64,000 bases of DNA from Buchnera aphidicola (Artemisaphis artemisicola). GTDB lineage: Bacteria > Pseudomonadota > Gammaproteobacteria > Enterobacterales > Enterobacteriaceae. Of this stretch, positions 28,544 to 38,344 are shown in pieces. Location: contig NZ_CP034900.1 in the NCBI RefSeq assembly GCF_005082365.1, forward strand, positions 248,001-312,000, given 5' to 3'. Every line of letters starts with the position of its first letter. Within the stretch, counting starts at the first letter, position 1. The notes below the pieces were generated by a model. That model saw nothing but the letters and a program-made list of their open reading frames with translations, made no database searches and was not told the DNA's origin. Both the position numbers and the translations under genes were made by a program.

Positions 28544-28597
28544 TATTTTTAGATTTAATAAAGATTAAAACTTTTAATTTTATTAAATCTAAAAATA
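28544..28597. terminator. Long perfect inverted repeat between convergent grpE and rnfH
   Basis: The 19-base arm at 28544-28562 is exactly complementary to 28579-28597. After one bulged G (28563) the pairing continues inward (ATTAA with TTAAT). Both strands give an A/T-rich hairpin with flanking T or A runs. It starts 8 bases after the grpE stop and ends 30 bases from the rnfH stop, so a bidirectional terminator is the best reading. Confidence 0.75.
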
Positions 28598-28627
28598 AAT
28601 ATTTTTTATTAATTTAAAAGATATATA

Positions 28628-28918
28628 TTAAATATTTCTTTTAAGAAAAGAAAGTTTCTTTCGTCTCCTTTCTTTTGGATCAATTATTAAATTTCTATAA
28701 ATTTCAATTCTATCTCCATCGTGGATGTATGATGTTAAATTTATTAATTTGTTATATATTCCAAAACTATTCTTATATAATGAAATGTTATTATGTTTTT
28801 TTAATATATTTGATGCTAAGATTGCATCTTTCACAGTAGCTCCTAATTTTAATTTTACTTTATAAATATATTGAATGTTTGGCAGAGCGTAAACTACTAT
28901 TACTTGAATATTATTCAT
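28628..28918 (-). CDS. rnfH: RnfH family ubiquitin-like protein
   Basis: Small protein (96 residues, same as E. coli RnfH/YfjF). The ALPNIQYIYKVKL, GATVKDAI, VHDGDRIEIYR-like and LIIDPKERRRK segments all align with E. coli. The fold is beta-grasp (ubiquitin-like/ThiS). Its biochemical role is not established. It lies beside smpB as in E. coli, but on the strand opposite to grpE and smpB. Confidence 0.92.
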   Translation of the reverse strand: MNNIQVIVVYALPNIQYIYKVKLKLGATVKDAILASNILKKHNNISLYKNSFGIYNKLINLTSYIHDGDRIEIYRNLIIDPKERRRKKLSFLKRNI

Positions 28919-28995
28919 AATATTTAATAATAAATATATTTTTTGTAATTTTAATAAATATTTTAACTTATTTTGATTTTGGAATAAATTTAATT

Positions 28996-29472
28996 ATGTT
29001 TTACAAAAAAAAATATGATATAAAATCATCTAAAATTGTAATTAATAAAAAAGCATACCACAATTATTTTATAGAGGAAACATTTCAATCTGGTCTTATA
29101 TTAGAAGGATGGGAAGTTAAATCAATTAGATCAGGTCGAATTAATATATCAGAAAGTTATATAACTAATACTTTTAATGAATTATATCTTTATAATTGTC
29201 TTATTCAAGCTCTACCTATGTCTTCAAATCATATTTTTTGTAATCCAATTCGAAAAAGAAAATTATTATTACATAAAAATGAAATTAATTTTTTATCTAT
29301 GAAAATAAAAAATATAGGATATACATTGATTCCTTTATCTTTATTTTGGAAAAAATCTTGGTGTAAATTAGAATTAGGATTAGCAAAAGGAAAAACTTTA
29401 TATGATAAAAGATTAGATTCAAAAAAAAAGGAATGGAATAAAGAAAAATTTAAAATACTCAAAAAAAATTAA
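28996..29472 (+). CDS. smpB: SsrA-binding protein SmpB
   Basis: Delivers tmRNA to stalled ribosomes in trans-translation. It has 158 residues (E. coli 160). The N-terminal NKKAYHNYFIEETFQSGLILEGWEVKSIRSGRINI is characteristic, and the basic C-terminal tail (KGKTLYDKR through KKEWNKEKFKIL) is kept. It is 15 bases upstream of tadA and probably co-transcribed with it. Confidence 0.97.
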   Translation: MFYKKKYDIKSSKIVINKKAYHNYFIEETFQSGLILEGWEVKSIRSGRINISESYITNTFNELYLYNCLIQALPMSSNHIFCNPIRKRKLLLHKNEINFLSMKIKNIGYTLIPLSLFWKKSWCKLELGLAKGKTLYDKRLDSKKKEWNKEKFKILKKN

Positions 29473-29487
29473 TTTTATAAAAAATAC

Positions 29488-29970
29488 ATGGTATCTAATA
29501 AACAAGATAAAAATTGGATGAAAATTGCTTTAGAATACGCATATTATGCTCAAAAAAAAGGAGAAGTTCCTATAGGAGCAATATTAGTTTTCGAAAAAAA
29601 TATTATTGGCATTGGCTGGAATAGTTCTATTACTAAAAATGATCCTACTGCACATGCAGAAATTATTGCATTAAGAGATGCAGCAAAAAAAATAAAAAAT
29701 TATAGATTATTAAATACTACATTATACGTGACTTTACAGCCTTGTATGATGTGTTGTGGAGCTATTATAAACAGTCGTATTGAAAGATTAGTATTTGGTG
29801 CTAATTATACAAAATCTGATAATAGAAATTCTTTAAAAAATATTTTTTTCAATTTAGAGCAAGACTATAAATTAAATATTAAAAAAAATATATTAGAAAA
29901 AGAATGTTCTAGTGTTTTAATGAAATTTTTCCAAGAAAAAAGAAAAAATAAAGTTTATTCTAATAAATAA
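29488..29970 (+). CDS. tadA: tRNA-specific adenosine deaminase TadA
   Basis: Makes inosine at position 34 of tRNA-Arg(ACG). It has 160 residues. The zinc deaminase motif is H56-A-E58 and PC86MMC89CGA, with all ligands intact. It is essential in most bacteria that decode CGN with inosine. It converges on acpS with only 15 bases between stops. Confidence 0.96.
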   Translation: MVSNKQDKNWMKIALEYAYYAQKKGEVPIGAILVFEKNIIGIGWNSSITKNDPTAHAEIIALRDAAKKIKNYRLLNTTLYVTLQPCMMCCGAIINSRIERLVFGANYTKSDNRNSLKNIFFNLEQDYKLNIKKNILEKECSSVLMKFFQEKRKNKVYSNK

Positions 29971-29978
29971 TTCAATGA

Positions 29979-29998
29979 TTTAGAATTAAGATTCTAAA
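29979..29998. terminator. Hairpin at the tadA/acpS convergence
   Basis: A perfect 8-bp stem TTTAGAAT/ATTCTAAA with a TAAG loop overlaps the acpS stop region between the two convergent genes. It is followed by an A/T run on either strand and is probably a shared terminator. Confidence 0.45.
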
Positions 29999-30366
29999 AT
30001 AACTAAAGCACAGGTGTACAACTTTTCATCGGATATACTGACATGTACAAATTTACACTTAATTTTTATAGATTTTTTTAAAGCATTTTTTAAAAAACGT
30101 AATTTTGGTTTTCCCAATTTATTGTTATAAAATTCTAATTCGTTAAATCTAATTCCATGATTTATACCTGTTCCTAATGCTTTAGAAGCAGCTTCTTTTG
30201 CCGCAAATTTTTTTGCAAGAAAATAAATACTATTCTTACTAAGAATATATTGATTCCTTTCTTCTAGAGATAAAATTTTTTTAATAAATTTATCTCCGTA
30301 ATTAAAAAAAATTTTTTTAATACGTAAGATCTCTACAATATCTGTTCCTATACCTATAATAGACAT
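29986..30366 (-). CDS. acpS: Holo-[acyl-carrier-protein] synthase
   Basis: Transfers 4'-phosphopantetheine from CoA to ACP. MSIIGIGTDIVEI matches the E. coli start, giving 126 residues, the E. coli length. An ATG four codons upstream (30378) is also possible, because an AGAGG lies between the two possibilities at a poor distance from both. Conserved metal residues occur in GTDIVE and FAAKEAASKALGTGI. In E. coli the order is era-recO-pdxJ-acpS; recO and pdxJ are gone. Confidence 0.94.
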   Translation of the reverse strand: MSIIGIGTDIVEILRIKKIFFNYGDKFIKKILSLEERNQYILSKNSIYFLAKKFAAKEAASKALGTGINHGIRFNELEFYNNKLGKPKLRFLKNALKKSIKIKCKFVHVSISDEKLYTCALVILES

Positions 30367-30496
30367 TATTAATAACATACCTCTAATTAATATTATTTAT
30401 TTATTATAAAATAATTATTTTTTAAAATTAGTTAAATAATTCAAGTTTTAACTAATTTTAAAAAATTAGTTTTTTTGTTGATTACTTTTTAAATAA

Positions 30497-31342
30497 TTAA
30501 TTTTTAACCCATAAAATAAGGCAAGTTTTAATATGAAATTCTTTTTCTATATTGTATCTTGATATAGTACTAATTTTTTTTATTTTTTCTCCATTATGAC
30601 CAATAACAATTCTTTTTTGTCTATTGTTTTTTACCCAAATAATAGCTCTTATATTAAATTTTTTATATTGTTCTTCGTGAAAAGATTCAATTGTTACCTT
30701 AACGATAGAAGGTAATTCATCTCCTAAAAAAAATATTAATTGTTCCCGAATAATTTCAGAAATTGTAAAAAATTTAGAATTAGTTGTAATCCAATTCTTG
30801 GGATATAAATGTTTTGTTTTAGGTAAATATGATTTAATTATTTTATTCAAAAAGATTATATCTTTTATTTTTTTAGCAGAAATAGGAATAATTTCTGTAG
30901 AAGAGATTTTTTTCTTTAAAAAATCTATAAAAGGCAATAAAATTTCCTTATTAAGAATTTTATCAATTTTATTAATCAAAATAATAATTGGAATGTTATT
31001 TTTTTTAATTTTATTTAAAATAATTTCATCTTCTTTAGTCCAGTAGATACGATCAATAATAAAAATTATTAATGTTGTATTTTTTATTAATATATGAATA
31101 TTATTTTTGTTATCTTTATTTGAATTATTTCTGTTATTACAAACAATTCCAGGTGTATCAATGTAAATACATTGATGAGAATCCTGTGTTTTAATGCCTA
31201 TAATGTTTTTTTGTGTTGTGTTTTTTTTTCTCGACACAATCGAAATTTTTTTTTCGATTATTTGATTCAGCAATGTTGATTTTCCAACATTTACCTTACC
31301 AATAATAGTTATATATCCACAATAGTTTGATTTTATATTCAC
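30497..31342 (-). CDS. era: Ribosome-assembly GTPase Era, short C-terminus
   Basis: GTPase with a KH domain that binds the 3' end of 16S rRNA during 30S maturation. G1 is GKVNVGKST (15-23; usually GRPNVGKST), G3 is DTPG, G4 is NKID, and the KH loop [11 protein letters not shown] is intact. The 281 residues end at ILWVKN, so roughly the last 24 residues of E. coli Era (301) after LELWVKV are missing. It starts with GTG, overlapping the rnc stop by 4 bases (GTGA), which favours translational coupling with rnc. Confidence 0.95.
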   Translation of the reverse strand: MNIKSNYCGYITIIGKVNVGKSTLLNQIIEKKISIVSRKKNTTQKNIIGIKTQDSHQCIYIDTPGIVCNNRNNSNKDNKNNIHILIKNTTLIIFIIDRIYWTKEDEIILNKIKKNNIPIIILINKIDKILNKEILLPFIDFLKKKISSTEIIPISAKKIKDIIFLNKIIKSYLPKTKHLYPKNWITTNSKFFTISEIIREQLIFFLGDELPSIVKVTIESFHEEQYKKFNIRAIIWVKNNRQKRIVIGHNGEKIKKISTISRYNIEKEFHIKTCLILWVKN

Positions 31343-32019
31343 TCTACACCTAATTGAATTAATGCTTTTTGAGCTGCATCTTGTTCAGCTTTTCTTCTAC
31401 TAGAACCAGTGCCAATTAAATGTTCTGAAATAGTGCTTACTTTACAATGAATAGTAAATATTTGATTATGAGCTTCACCATATATTTCTACTATAAAATA
31501 TGTAGGCAAAGATAAATGTTTCGATTGTAAATATTCTTGTAATCGTGTTTTAGGATCTTTCTGGTTATCTCCAGGATTAATTTTTTCTAAACGCTTTTCA
31601 TACCATTTTAATATTAATTCTTCTACAGTTTGAATATTACTGTCTAAATAAATACTGCCAATTAAAGCTTCAACAGTATTTGCTAAAATAGATTCACGAC
31701 GAAAACCACCACTTTTTAGCTCTCCTTGTCCTAACTTTAAATATTCTCCTAAATCAAATTCATATGCAATTTCTGCTAATGTATTACCCCGCACTAAAGT
31801 TGCTCTCATACGACTCATTTCTCCTTCATCAATATATGGAAAATGTTGATACAAAGCATTTGCAATTACAAAACTTAAAATAGAATCACCCAAAAATTCC
31901 AATCTTTCATTATGTTTACTACTTGCACTCCGATGTGTTAGAGCTTGTCTCAAAAGATCTTTATGAGTAAAAGTATATCCTAATACTTTTTGTATTTTTT
32001 TTGTTATGATATAGTTCAT
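31339..32019 (-). CDS. rnc: Ribonuclease III
   Basis: Cuts double-stranded RNA in rRNA precursors and mRNAs. It has 226 residues, as in E. coli. The signature [11 protein letters not shown] carries the catalytic E41 and D45 with E. coli numbering. The C-terminal double-stranded-RNA-binding domain includes [16 protein letters not shown]. The 16S flanking stem at 22558-22580/24214-24236 is a likely substrate. Order lepA-lepB-rnc-era is as in E. coli. Confidence 0.97.
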   Translation of the reverse strand: MNYIITKKIQKVLGYTFTHKDLLRQALTHRSASSKHNERLEFLGDSILSFVIANALYQHFPYIDEGEMSRMRATLVRGNTLAEIAYEFDLGEYLKLGQGELKSGGFRRESILANTVEALIGSIYLDSNIQTVEELILKWYEKRLEKINPGDNQKDPKTRLQEYLQSKHLSLPTYFIVEIYGEAHNQIFTIHCKVSTISEHLIGTGSSRRKAEQDAAQKALIQLGVE

Positions 32020-32144
32020 GTTATACCAATTTCAATAATATTTTAACTGATTTTACATATAACATAGAAAAACAGAAATTTTAATAAAATTAAAAGTGCA
32101 TCTTTAGTATATAATATTAATTGCATTACGCTACATTAATTTTT

Positions 32145-33086
32145 TTAATATATATTTCCAATTCTGTTGATACGTATGCCTGTAGGCCATTCATTTTCAT
32201 TTTTATCGAAACTCATCCATATTTTAATGGCTTTTCCAACTAAGTTTTTTTCAGGTACAAACCCCCAATAACGACTATCTAAACTATTATCACGATTATC
32301 TCCCATCATAAAATACTCACCTTTGGGTACAATCCAAGTTAATTTAGGCATATTTTTTTGCTGATAATATTCTTGTTTCGGATTTTTAATATTACTTAAC
32401 AATAATATATTATGTTTAAAATTATTAATATCTTCTTGAAGAATATCAAAATATAATGAATTATATGTTTTTTGTTGTGACGTAGAATATTCATTATTAA
32501 ATAAGTATATTTTCTGAATAAAATTACTTGATTTAGCTTGAGAATAACGTATTAATATTTTTTTTGTGCAATTTTTTTTTATTAAATAATTTTTACATAT
32601 TTTTACATGTTTATTATGAATATTATATTCAATTTTATCTCCAGGTAATCCTATTACACGTTTAATATAGTATAAATTATGTTCGAGAGGATGTTTAAAA
32701 ACTACAATATCCCCACGTTTAGGATGACCTATATCTATTAGTGTTTTATTCGTAATTGGATCTTTAATACCATATGAAAACTTTTCAACTATGATAAAAT
32801 CTCCTACTAAAAGTGTAGGCATCATAGAACCTGAAGGAATTTGAAAAGGTTCATAAATAAATGAACGCATAATAAATACGAATAAAAAAACAGGAAAAAA
32901 GGATGCTAAAGATTGTAAAAATGTTTTGCAATTTAAAATTGTATTGTTGTTTTTATATGAATTATTTTTTTTAATTATTTTTTTATTAATTAAATAATTT
33001 TTAATATTTTTAATACGATAAAAAACCCAAAATATTCCAGTAAAAAACGTGCTAATTAATAAAAAAATAGTTAATATATTAGACAT
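32145..33086 (-). CDS. lepB: Signal peptidase I
   Basis: Cleaves signal peptides of exported proteins such as DegP and BamA. It has 313 residues (E. coli 324). Two N-terminal membrane segments (about 3-22 and 58-76) are followed by the serine of IPSGSMMPTLL (S87) and lysine of YYIKRVIGLPGD (K142), which form the Ser-Lys dyad, and by the MGDNRDNSLDSRYWG motif. It is 15 bases downstream of lepA. Confidence 0.97.
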   Translation of the reverse strand: MSNILTIFLLISTFFTGIFWVFYRIKNIKNYLINKKIIKKNNSYKNNNTILNCKTFLQSLASFFPVFLFVFIMRSFIYEPFQIPSGSMMPTLLVGDFIIVEKFSYGIKDPITNKTLIDIGHPKRGDIVVFKHPLEHNLYYIKRVIGLPGDKIEYNIHNKHVKICKNYLIKKNCTKKILIRYSQAKSSNFIQKIYLFNNEYSTSQQKTYNSLYFDILQEDINNFKHNILLLSNIKNPKQEYYQQKNMPKLTWIVPKGEYFMMGDNRDNSLDSRYWGFVPEKNLVGKAIKIWMSFDKNENEWPTGIRINRIGNIY

Positions 33087-33101
33087 TTATATTTCCTTAT
33101 A

Positions 33102-34895
33102 CTAATTTTTATTAGTATTTAACATTGTTAAAAATACTGTTTTAGGTAAATTAACATTGCCTATTTTTTTCATTCTTTTTTTTCCATCTTTCTGTTTTTG
33201 TAATAATTTTTTCTTTCGACTAATGTCACCACCATAGCATTTTGATAAAACATTTTTTCTTAATTGTTTTATCGTAGAACGCGCTATAATTGCATTATTA
33301 ATCATAGCTTGAATAGCAATATCAAATTGATGTCGGGGTATTAATTTTGTTATTTTATCAACTATTTCTCGTGCACGATATTGAGCATTTTTATAATAAG
33401 TTAGAATTGTTAATGCATCTATTTTTTCTGAGTTAATTAATATATCTATTCGTACTAATTTTACAGATTGAAAAAATTTAAAATCATATTCTAATGAAGC
33501 GTAACCTCTAGATACTGATTTTAATTCATCAAAAAAATTTAGAACTACTTCATTCATGGGTATGTTATATTTCAATGATACTTGATGTACATGATAAACT
33601 ATATTTATTTGAACTCCTCTTTTTTTTATACATAATTTCATTACTGCTCCAAGAAATTTTATAGGTACAAGAATATTGCATTCTACTATAGGTTCTCTAA
33701 TTGTTTTGATATTATTAATAACAGGTAATTTTGAAGGACTATCTAAATAAATTATTTTTCTATTTAGTAATTCTATTTCATAAATAACTGTAGGTGGAGT
33801 TGAAATTAAATTAATATCATATTCTCTTTCTAAACGTTCTTGAATTATTTCCATATGTAACATTCCTAAAAATCCGCATCTAAATCCAAACCCAAGAGCA
33901 GTAGAATTTTCTGGTTCATAAAATAAAGAAGCATCATTCAAACTAAGTTTTCCTAATGCATCTTTAAATGCTTTATATTGATTAGATATTACAGGAAATA
34001 AACCAGCATATATTTGAGGCTTAATCTTTTTAAATCCAATTAACATATTTTTTGCTGGATTATCAGTTTTAGTTAGTGTATCTCCTACTGGAGCAGCAAT
34101 AATATTTTTAATACCACAAATAATCCAACCTACTTCTCCACATTGTAATTTATTTCTATTCAACTTTTTAGGAGTAAAAATTCCTAATTGTTCAACAAAA
34201 TAATTTTTTCCTGTACTCATTACTTGTATTTGATCTTTTTCAAATAAAATTCCATTTTTAATTCTTATTAAAGACACTACACCTACATAATTATCAAACC
34301 AAGAATCTATAATTAAAGCTTGAAGAGGATTTTTCATTGAACCATTAGGAGAAGGAATATCTGTAATTATACGTTCTATTAATTCTTGTATACCTTGACC
34401 TGTTTTAGATGAACATCTAACAGCATCTACAGCAGATATGCCTATAATATCTTCTATTTCTTTAGCTACTTTATCTGGATTTGCATTAATTAAATCTATT
34501 TTATTTAATACTGGAACGATTTCTAAATTCATTTCTAATGCAGTATAGCAATTAGCTAGAGTTTGAGCTTCAACGCCTTGACTAGAATCTACAACTAATA
34601 ACGCTCCTTCACATGCTGCTAAAGATCTAGAAACTTCATAAGAAAAATCTACATGACCTGGAGTATCAATAAAATTTAAATGGAATATACTTCCTGTTTT
34701 ATTTTTGTAATCAATCATAACACTTTGAGCTTTTATAGTAATTCCTCTTTCTTTTTCTAAATCCATAGAATCTAGTACTTGATTAGACATTTCCCTTTCA
34801 GATAAACCACCGCATATTTGTATCAATCGATCAGATAAAGTTGATTTTCCATGATCGATATGAGCTATAATAGAAAAATTTCTTATATTTTTCAT
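33102..34895 (-). CDS. lepA: Elongation factor 4 (LepA)
   Basis: Ribosome-associated GTPase related to EF-G, active in translation initiation or back-translocation. It has 597 residues (E. coli 599). G motifs [18 protein letters not shown] and NKIDL are present, as is the C-terminal LepA-specific domain with [16 protein letters not shown]-like sequence followed by [19 protein letters not shown]. It is first in the lepA-lepB-rnc-era unit. Confidence 0.98.
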   Translation of the reverse strand: MKNIRNFSIIAHIDHGKSTLSDRLIQICGGLSEREMSNQVLDSMDLEKERGITIKAQSVMIDYKNKTGSIFHLNFIDTPGHVDFSYEVSRSLAACEGALLVVDSSQGVEAQTLANCYTALEMNLEIVPVLNKIDLINANPDKVAKEIEDIIGISAVDAVRCSSKTGQGIQELIERIITDIPSPNGSMKNPLQALIIDSWFDNYVGVVSLIRIKNGILFEKDQIQVMSTGKNYFVEQLGIFTPKKLNRNKLQCGEVGWIICGIKNIIAAPVGDTLTKTDNPAKNMLIGFKKIKPQIYAGLFPVISNQYKAFKDALGKLSLNDASLFYEPENSTALGFGFRCGFLGMLHMEIIQERLEREYDINLISTPPTVIYEIELLNRKIIYLDSPSKLPVINNIKTIREPIVECNILVPIKFLGAVMKLCIKKRGVQINIVYHVHQVSLKYNIPMNEVVLNFFDELKSVSRGYASLEYDFKFFQSVKLVRIDILINSEKIDALTILTYYKNAQYRAREIVDKITKLIPRHQFDIAIQAMINNAIIARSTIKQLRKNVLSKCYGGDISRKKKLLQKQKDGKKRMKKIGNVNLPKTVFLTMLNTNKN

Positions 34896-35070
34896 ATTTA
34901 TTTTATACCATTTTATTTTTTATCTATTTTAACATGCAGTAAAATATTTTTTACTATTTTTATATTTTTTTTTTAAATGAAAACGATTTAAAATAATAAA
35001 TTATTATATTCTATATATTAAAGATATAATATACTTTAAAAAATTTTAAAAAACACACTTATACAAGATT

Positions 35071-36195
35071 ATGATAAATATTATCAACATAAAAAAAAGA
35101 AAACGTCAAAAAGTAATTGTCGCTATGTCTGGAGGTGTAGACTCATCTGTTTCAGCATGGATGTTAAAAGAAAAAAAATATCAAGTAGAAGGTTTGTTTA
35201 TGAAAAACTGGGAAGAAGATGATACAGAAGAATATTGTAATTCAACTAAAGATTTATCAGATGCAAAAAATATATGTAAAAAATTAAATATATATCTTCA
35301 TACAATCAATTTTTCATCAGAATACTGGGAATATGTTTTTGAAAATTTTTTACAAGAATATACAAAAGGAAATACGCCAAATCCTGATATTTTGTGTAAT
35401 CAAAAAATTAAATTTGATATTTTTTTAAAATACGCACTTCAAGAACTTAAAGCTGATTATATAGCTACAGGTCATTATGCTCGTATAAAAAAAATTAATG
35501 GAAATTATTTTCTTTTAAAAGGTAGAGATTCAAATAAAGATCAAAGTTATTTTTTATATACTTTAAGCAGTATTAAACTTAAAAAAATTTTATTTCCTGT
35601 TGGTGATTTAACAAAAACTAAAGTTAGAAATATTGCTAAAAACATAGATTTTGCAATATCTAATAAAAAAGATTCTACTGGAATTTGTTTTATCGGTCCT
35701 AAAAAAATAAAAAATTTTTTAAGTTTTTATATTAGTAAAAAAAAAGGTAATATAGTTACAACTTCAGGAAAAATTATTGGAAAGCATGATGGAGTTTTTT
35801 ATTATACTTTAGGTCAAAGAAAAGGATTGGGTATAGGTGGAATAAAAGGAGAATATAATTTTCCATGGTATGTAGTAGATAAGAATGTTAAAAAAAATAT
35901 ATTAATAGTTGCTCAAGGATCTTGTAATAAACATCTTATGTCTATAGGTTTAATAGCTAAAAATATTCATTGGATTAATAATAATAAATTATCTTTTCCA
36001 TTTTCTTGTATGATTAAAACAAGATATCGTCAAAAAGATATCAAATGCAATATAGAATATATAAATGATCAACATTTAAAAATACTATTTAATAAACCAG
36101 TTATCGCAATTACACCGGGTCAATCAGTAGTATTTTATTTATCAGAAATATGCATGGGTGGTGGAATTATTAAATCTAGATTACCATTATTATAA
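35071..36195 (+). CDS. mnmA: tRNA 2-thiouridylase MnmA
   Basis: Adds sulfur to U34 of tRNA-Lys, -Glu and -Gln. It has 374 residues (E. coli 368), with a slightly longer basic N-terminus. The PP-loop is SGGVDSS. The catalytic cysteines are C109 (NPDILCN) and C206 (STGICFIG), and the GQRKGLGIGG segment is intact. It is divergent from lepA and followed by hflD and purB, the E. coli mnmA-hflD-purB order. Confidence 0.97.
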   Translation: MINIINIKKRKRQKVIVAMSGGVDSSVSAWMLKEKKYQVEGLFMKNWEEDDTEEYCNSTKDLSDAKNICKKLNIYLHTINFSSEYWEYVFENFLQEYTKGNTPNPDILCNQKIKFDIFLKYALQELKADYIATGHYARIKKINGNYFLLKGRDSNKDQSYFLYTLSSIKLKKILFPVGDLTKTKVRNIAKNIDFAISNKKDSTGICFIGPKKIKNFLSFYISKKKGNIVTTSGKIIGKHDGVFYYTLGQRKGLGIGGIKGEYNFPWYVVDKNVKKNILIVAQGSCNKHLMSIGLIAKNIHWINNNKLSFPFSCMIKTRYRQKDIKCNIEYINDQHLKILFNKPVIAITPGQSVVFYLSEICMGGGIIKSRLPLL

Positions 36196-36227
36196 CTTTA
36201 ATTATTTTAAATAGTAAGGAGATAATT

Positions 36228-36866
36228 GTGATTAAAAAAATGTATTCAATTACATTATCACTTGCAGGTATTTGTCAATCAGCTTATTTAGTACAACAAT
36301 TAGCTCATTCAGGAAAATGTGATCAAGAAGCTTTTCAAACATCTTTAAATAGTATTTTGGAAATTAATCCTACTTCTGTTATAAAAATATATGGTAATGA
36401 TGAAAAAAATTTAAATATAGGATTAAAAATATTAGTTTCAGTATTGACTTTTTCTAGTAATTCTTATTCATATATAGAATTAATTAAATATATTTTTGAT
36501 ATGATGATTATTGAGAATAAATTAAAAAAAAATAATTTAGCTGTTTGTTCTTTAAAAAAAAAAATATTAATTATATCTAGTGAATACTATATTAGTAATA
36601 ACATTAATATTTTAACAAATCAATTAGCAAAAATATATTTAGAGATAATTAGTACTTTAGGTTCAAGAATTCTAATAAAAGGTACAAAAATATTTCTGCA
36701 AGACTTTCAAATACAAGAAAAAATTCGTTGTTTATTGTTATCAGGAATTCGCTCTATAGTTTTATGGAAGCAATTTGGTGGTAATTATCTTAAACTAATA
36801 TATTTTAGATATTATATTATAAAAAAAGCGAAAAAAATACTGTTTAATTTAAAGAAAACTACTTAG
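36228..36866 (+). CDS. hflD: HflD homologue (YcfC)
   Basis: Membrane-associated protein known in E. coli for interacting with phage lambda CII. Its role in a phage-free symbiont is unclear. It has 212 residues (E. coli 213), with SITLSLAGICQSAYLVQQLAHSG at the N-terminus and LLLSGIRSIVLWKQFGG near the end. The start is GTG with a good AAGGAG (36216-36221) six bases upstream. An in-frame A11 tract at 36554-36564 encodes lysines. The gene probably persists because of its place between mnmA and purB (inference). Confidence 0.93.
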   Translation: MIKKMYSITLSLAGICQSAYLVQQLAHSGKCDQEAFQTSLNSILEINPTSVIKIYGNDEKNLNIGLKILVSVLTFSSNSYSYIELIKYIFDMMIIENKLKKNNLAVCSLKKKILIISSEYYISNNINILTNQLAKIYLEIISTLGSRILIKGTKIFLQDFQIQEKIRCLLLSGIRSIVLWKQFGGNYLKLIYFRYYIIKKAKKILFNLKKTT

Positions 36867-36893
36867 TTGTTATAAAATATAGGATCTAAAGAT

Positions 36894-38264
36894 ATGAAAT
36901 TAAGTTCTCTAACAGCCATCTCTCCTATTGATGGTCGATATAGTCTTTCTACAATATTATTAAGAAATATTTTTAGTGAATTTGGTTTTTTAAAATATCG
37001 TTTATATGTTGAAATACAATGGTTAAAAAAAATGATTAGCATGTCTCAGACATTAAAAATCAATAACATTCCAGATGTAGAAATATTGTTTCTTGATAAT
37101 ATTCTTAAAGTATTTGATGAACAAGATGCTATTCGTATTAAAAGTATAGAAAAAAAAACTAAGCATGATATTAAAGCTTTAGAATATTTTTTAAAAGAAA
37201 AAATTTCTACATCAAAAAATCTTTCAATTATTTCTGAATTTATACATTTTGGATGTACATCAGAAGATATCAATAATATAGCATATGCTTTAATGTTAAA
37301 AGACGTTCGTTATCAAATAATTTTACCATTATGGAATAAAATTATAAAATTCTTAAAAAATATGATTTTTCAATATCAGAAAGTTCCTTTACTATGTTTA
37401 ACTCATGGACAGCCAGCTACTCCATCAACTATGGGTAAAGAAATCGCTAATTTTTATTATAGAATGAAACGTCAATATATAAAATTTAAAAATATCGAAA
37501 TATTAGGTAAAATGAACGGAAGTACTGGTAATTACAATGCACATTTAGCAGCATATCCAAAAATTAATTGGCATAAAATAAGCAAAGAATTCGTAACATC
37601 ATTAGGAATTAATTGGAATCCGTATACTACTCAAATTGAACCACATGACTATATCGCCGAATATTGCAGTTGTATATCGCTATTCAACACAATACTAATT
37701 AATTTTAATCGTGATATTTGGGGTTATATCTCTTTGAATTATTTTAAACAAAAATTAATAAAGGATGAAGTAGGTTCTTCTATTATGCCCCATAAAATAA
37801 ATCCAATTAATTTTGAAAATTCTGAAGGTAATTTAGGATTATCTAATGCTTTGCTAGGTCATATGATTATAAAACTGCCTATTTCTAGATGGCAACGTGA
37901 TTTAAGTGATTCCACAGTATTACGAAATTTAGGTGTAGCTATTTCTTATGGAATCGTTGCATATGATTCTGTTTTATTAGGACTTTCTAAATTAGAAATT
38001 AACGAATCTCAATTATTACATAATTTAAATGAAAATTGGTCTGTATTATCTGAAGCAATTCAAACTGTTATGCGTCGTTATGGAATTCAAAATTCATATG
38101 AAAAATTAAAAACTTTAACTCGAGGAAAAAAAATAAATAAAGATGTTATAAAAAATTTTATTTCTAATTTAAATATTCCAGAAAAAGAAAAAACACGTTT
38201 ACAACAAATAACTCCTTTTAATTATATTGGGGCCTCTAGTACAATTGTTAAGGAAATACAATAA
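36894..38264 (+). CDS. purB: Adenylosuccinate lyase
   Basis: Catalyses two fumarate-releasing steps in purine synthesis (SAICAR to AICAR, and adenylosuccinate to AMP). It has 456 residues, as in E. coli. The family signature GSSIMPHKINPINFENSEG is intact, as are HFGCTSEDINN and THGQPATPSTMGKE with the catalytic histidine. It follows hflD by 27 bases. Confidence 0.97.
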   Translation: MKLSSLTAISPIDGRYSLSTILLRNIFSEFGFLKYRLYVEIQWLKKMISMSQTLKINNIPDVEILFLDNILKVFDEQDAIRIKSIEKKTKHDIKALEYFLKEKISTSKNLSIISEFIHFGCTSEDINNIAYALMLKDVRYQIILPLWNKIIKFLKNMIFQYQKVPLLCLTHGQPATPSTMGKEIANFYYRMKRQYIKFKNIEILGKMNGSTGNYNAHLAAYPKINWHKISKEFVTSLGINWNPYTTQIEPHDYIAEYCSCISLFNTILINFNRDIWGYISLNYFKQKLIKDEVGSSIMPHKINPINFENSEGNLGLSNALLGHMIIKLPISRWQRDLSDSTVLRNLGVAISYGIVAYDSVLLGLSKLEINESQLLHNLNENWSVLSEAIQTVMRRYGIQNSYEKLKTLTRGKKINKDVIKNFISNLNIPEKEKTRLQQITPFNYIGASSTIVKEIQ

Positions 38265-38344
38265 AACAAAAAGTATTGTTTATATATTTTATAAAAAATT
38301 TTTTATATTTTTAAATTTTAAAAAAAACATAAGGAATTATATTT

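Noticed and set aside
28628-28918. rnfH as a novel small gene
   Set aside because: It aligns with E. coli RnfH over its full length and has conserved context beside smpB, so it is not new.
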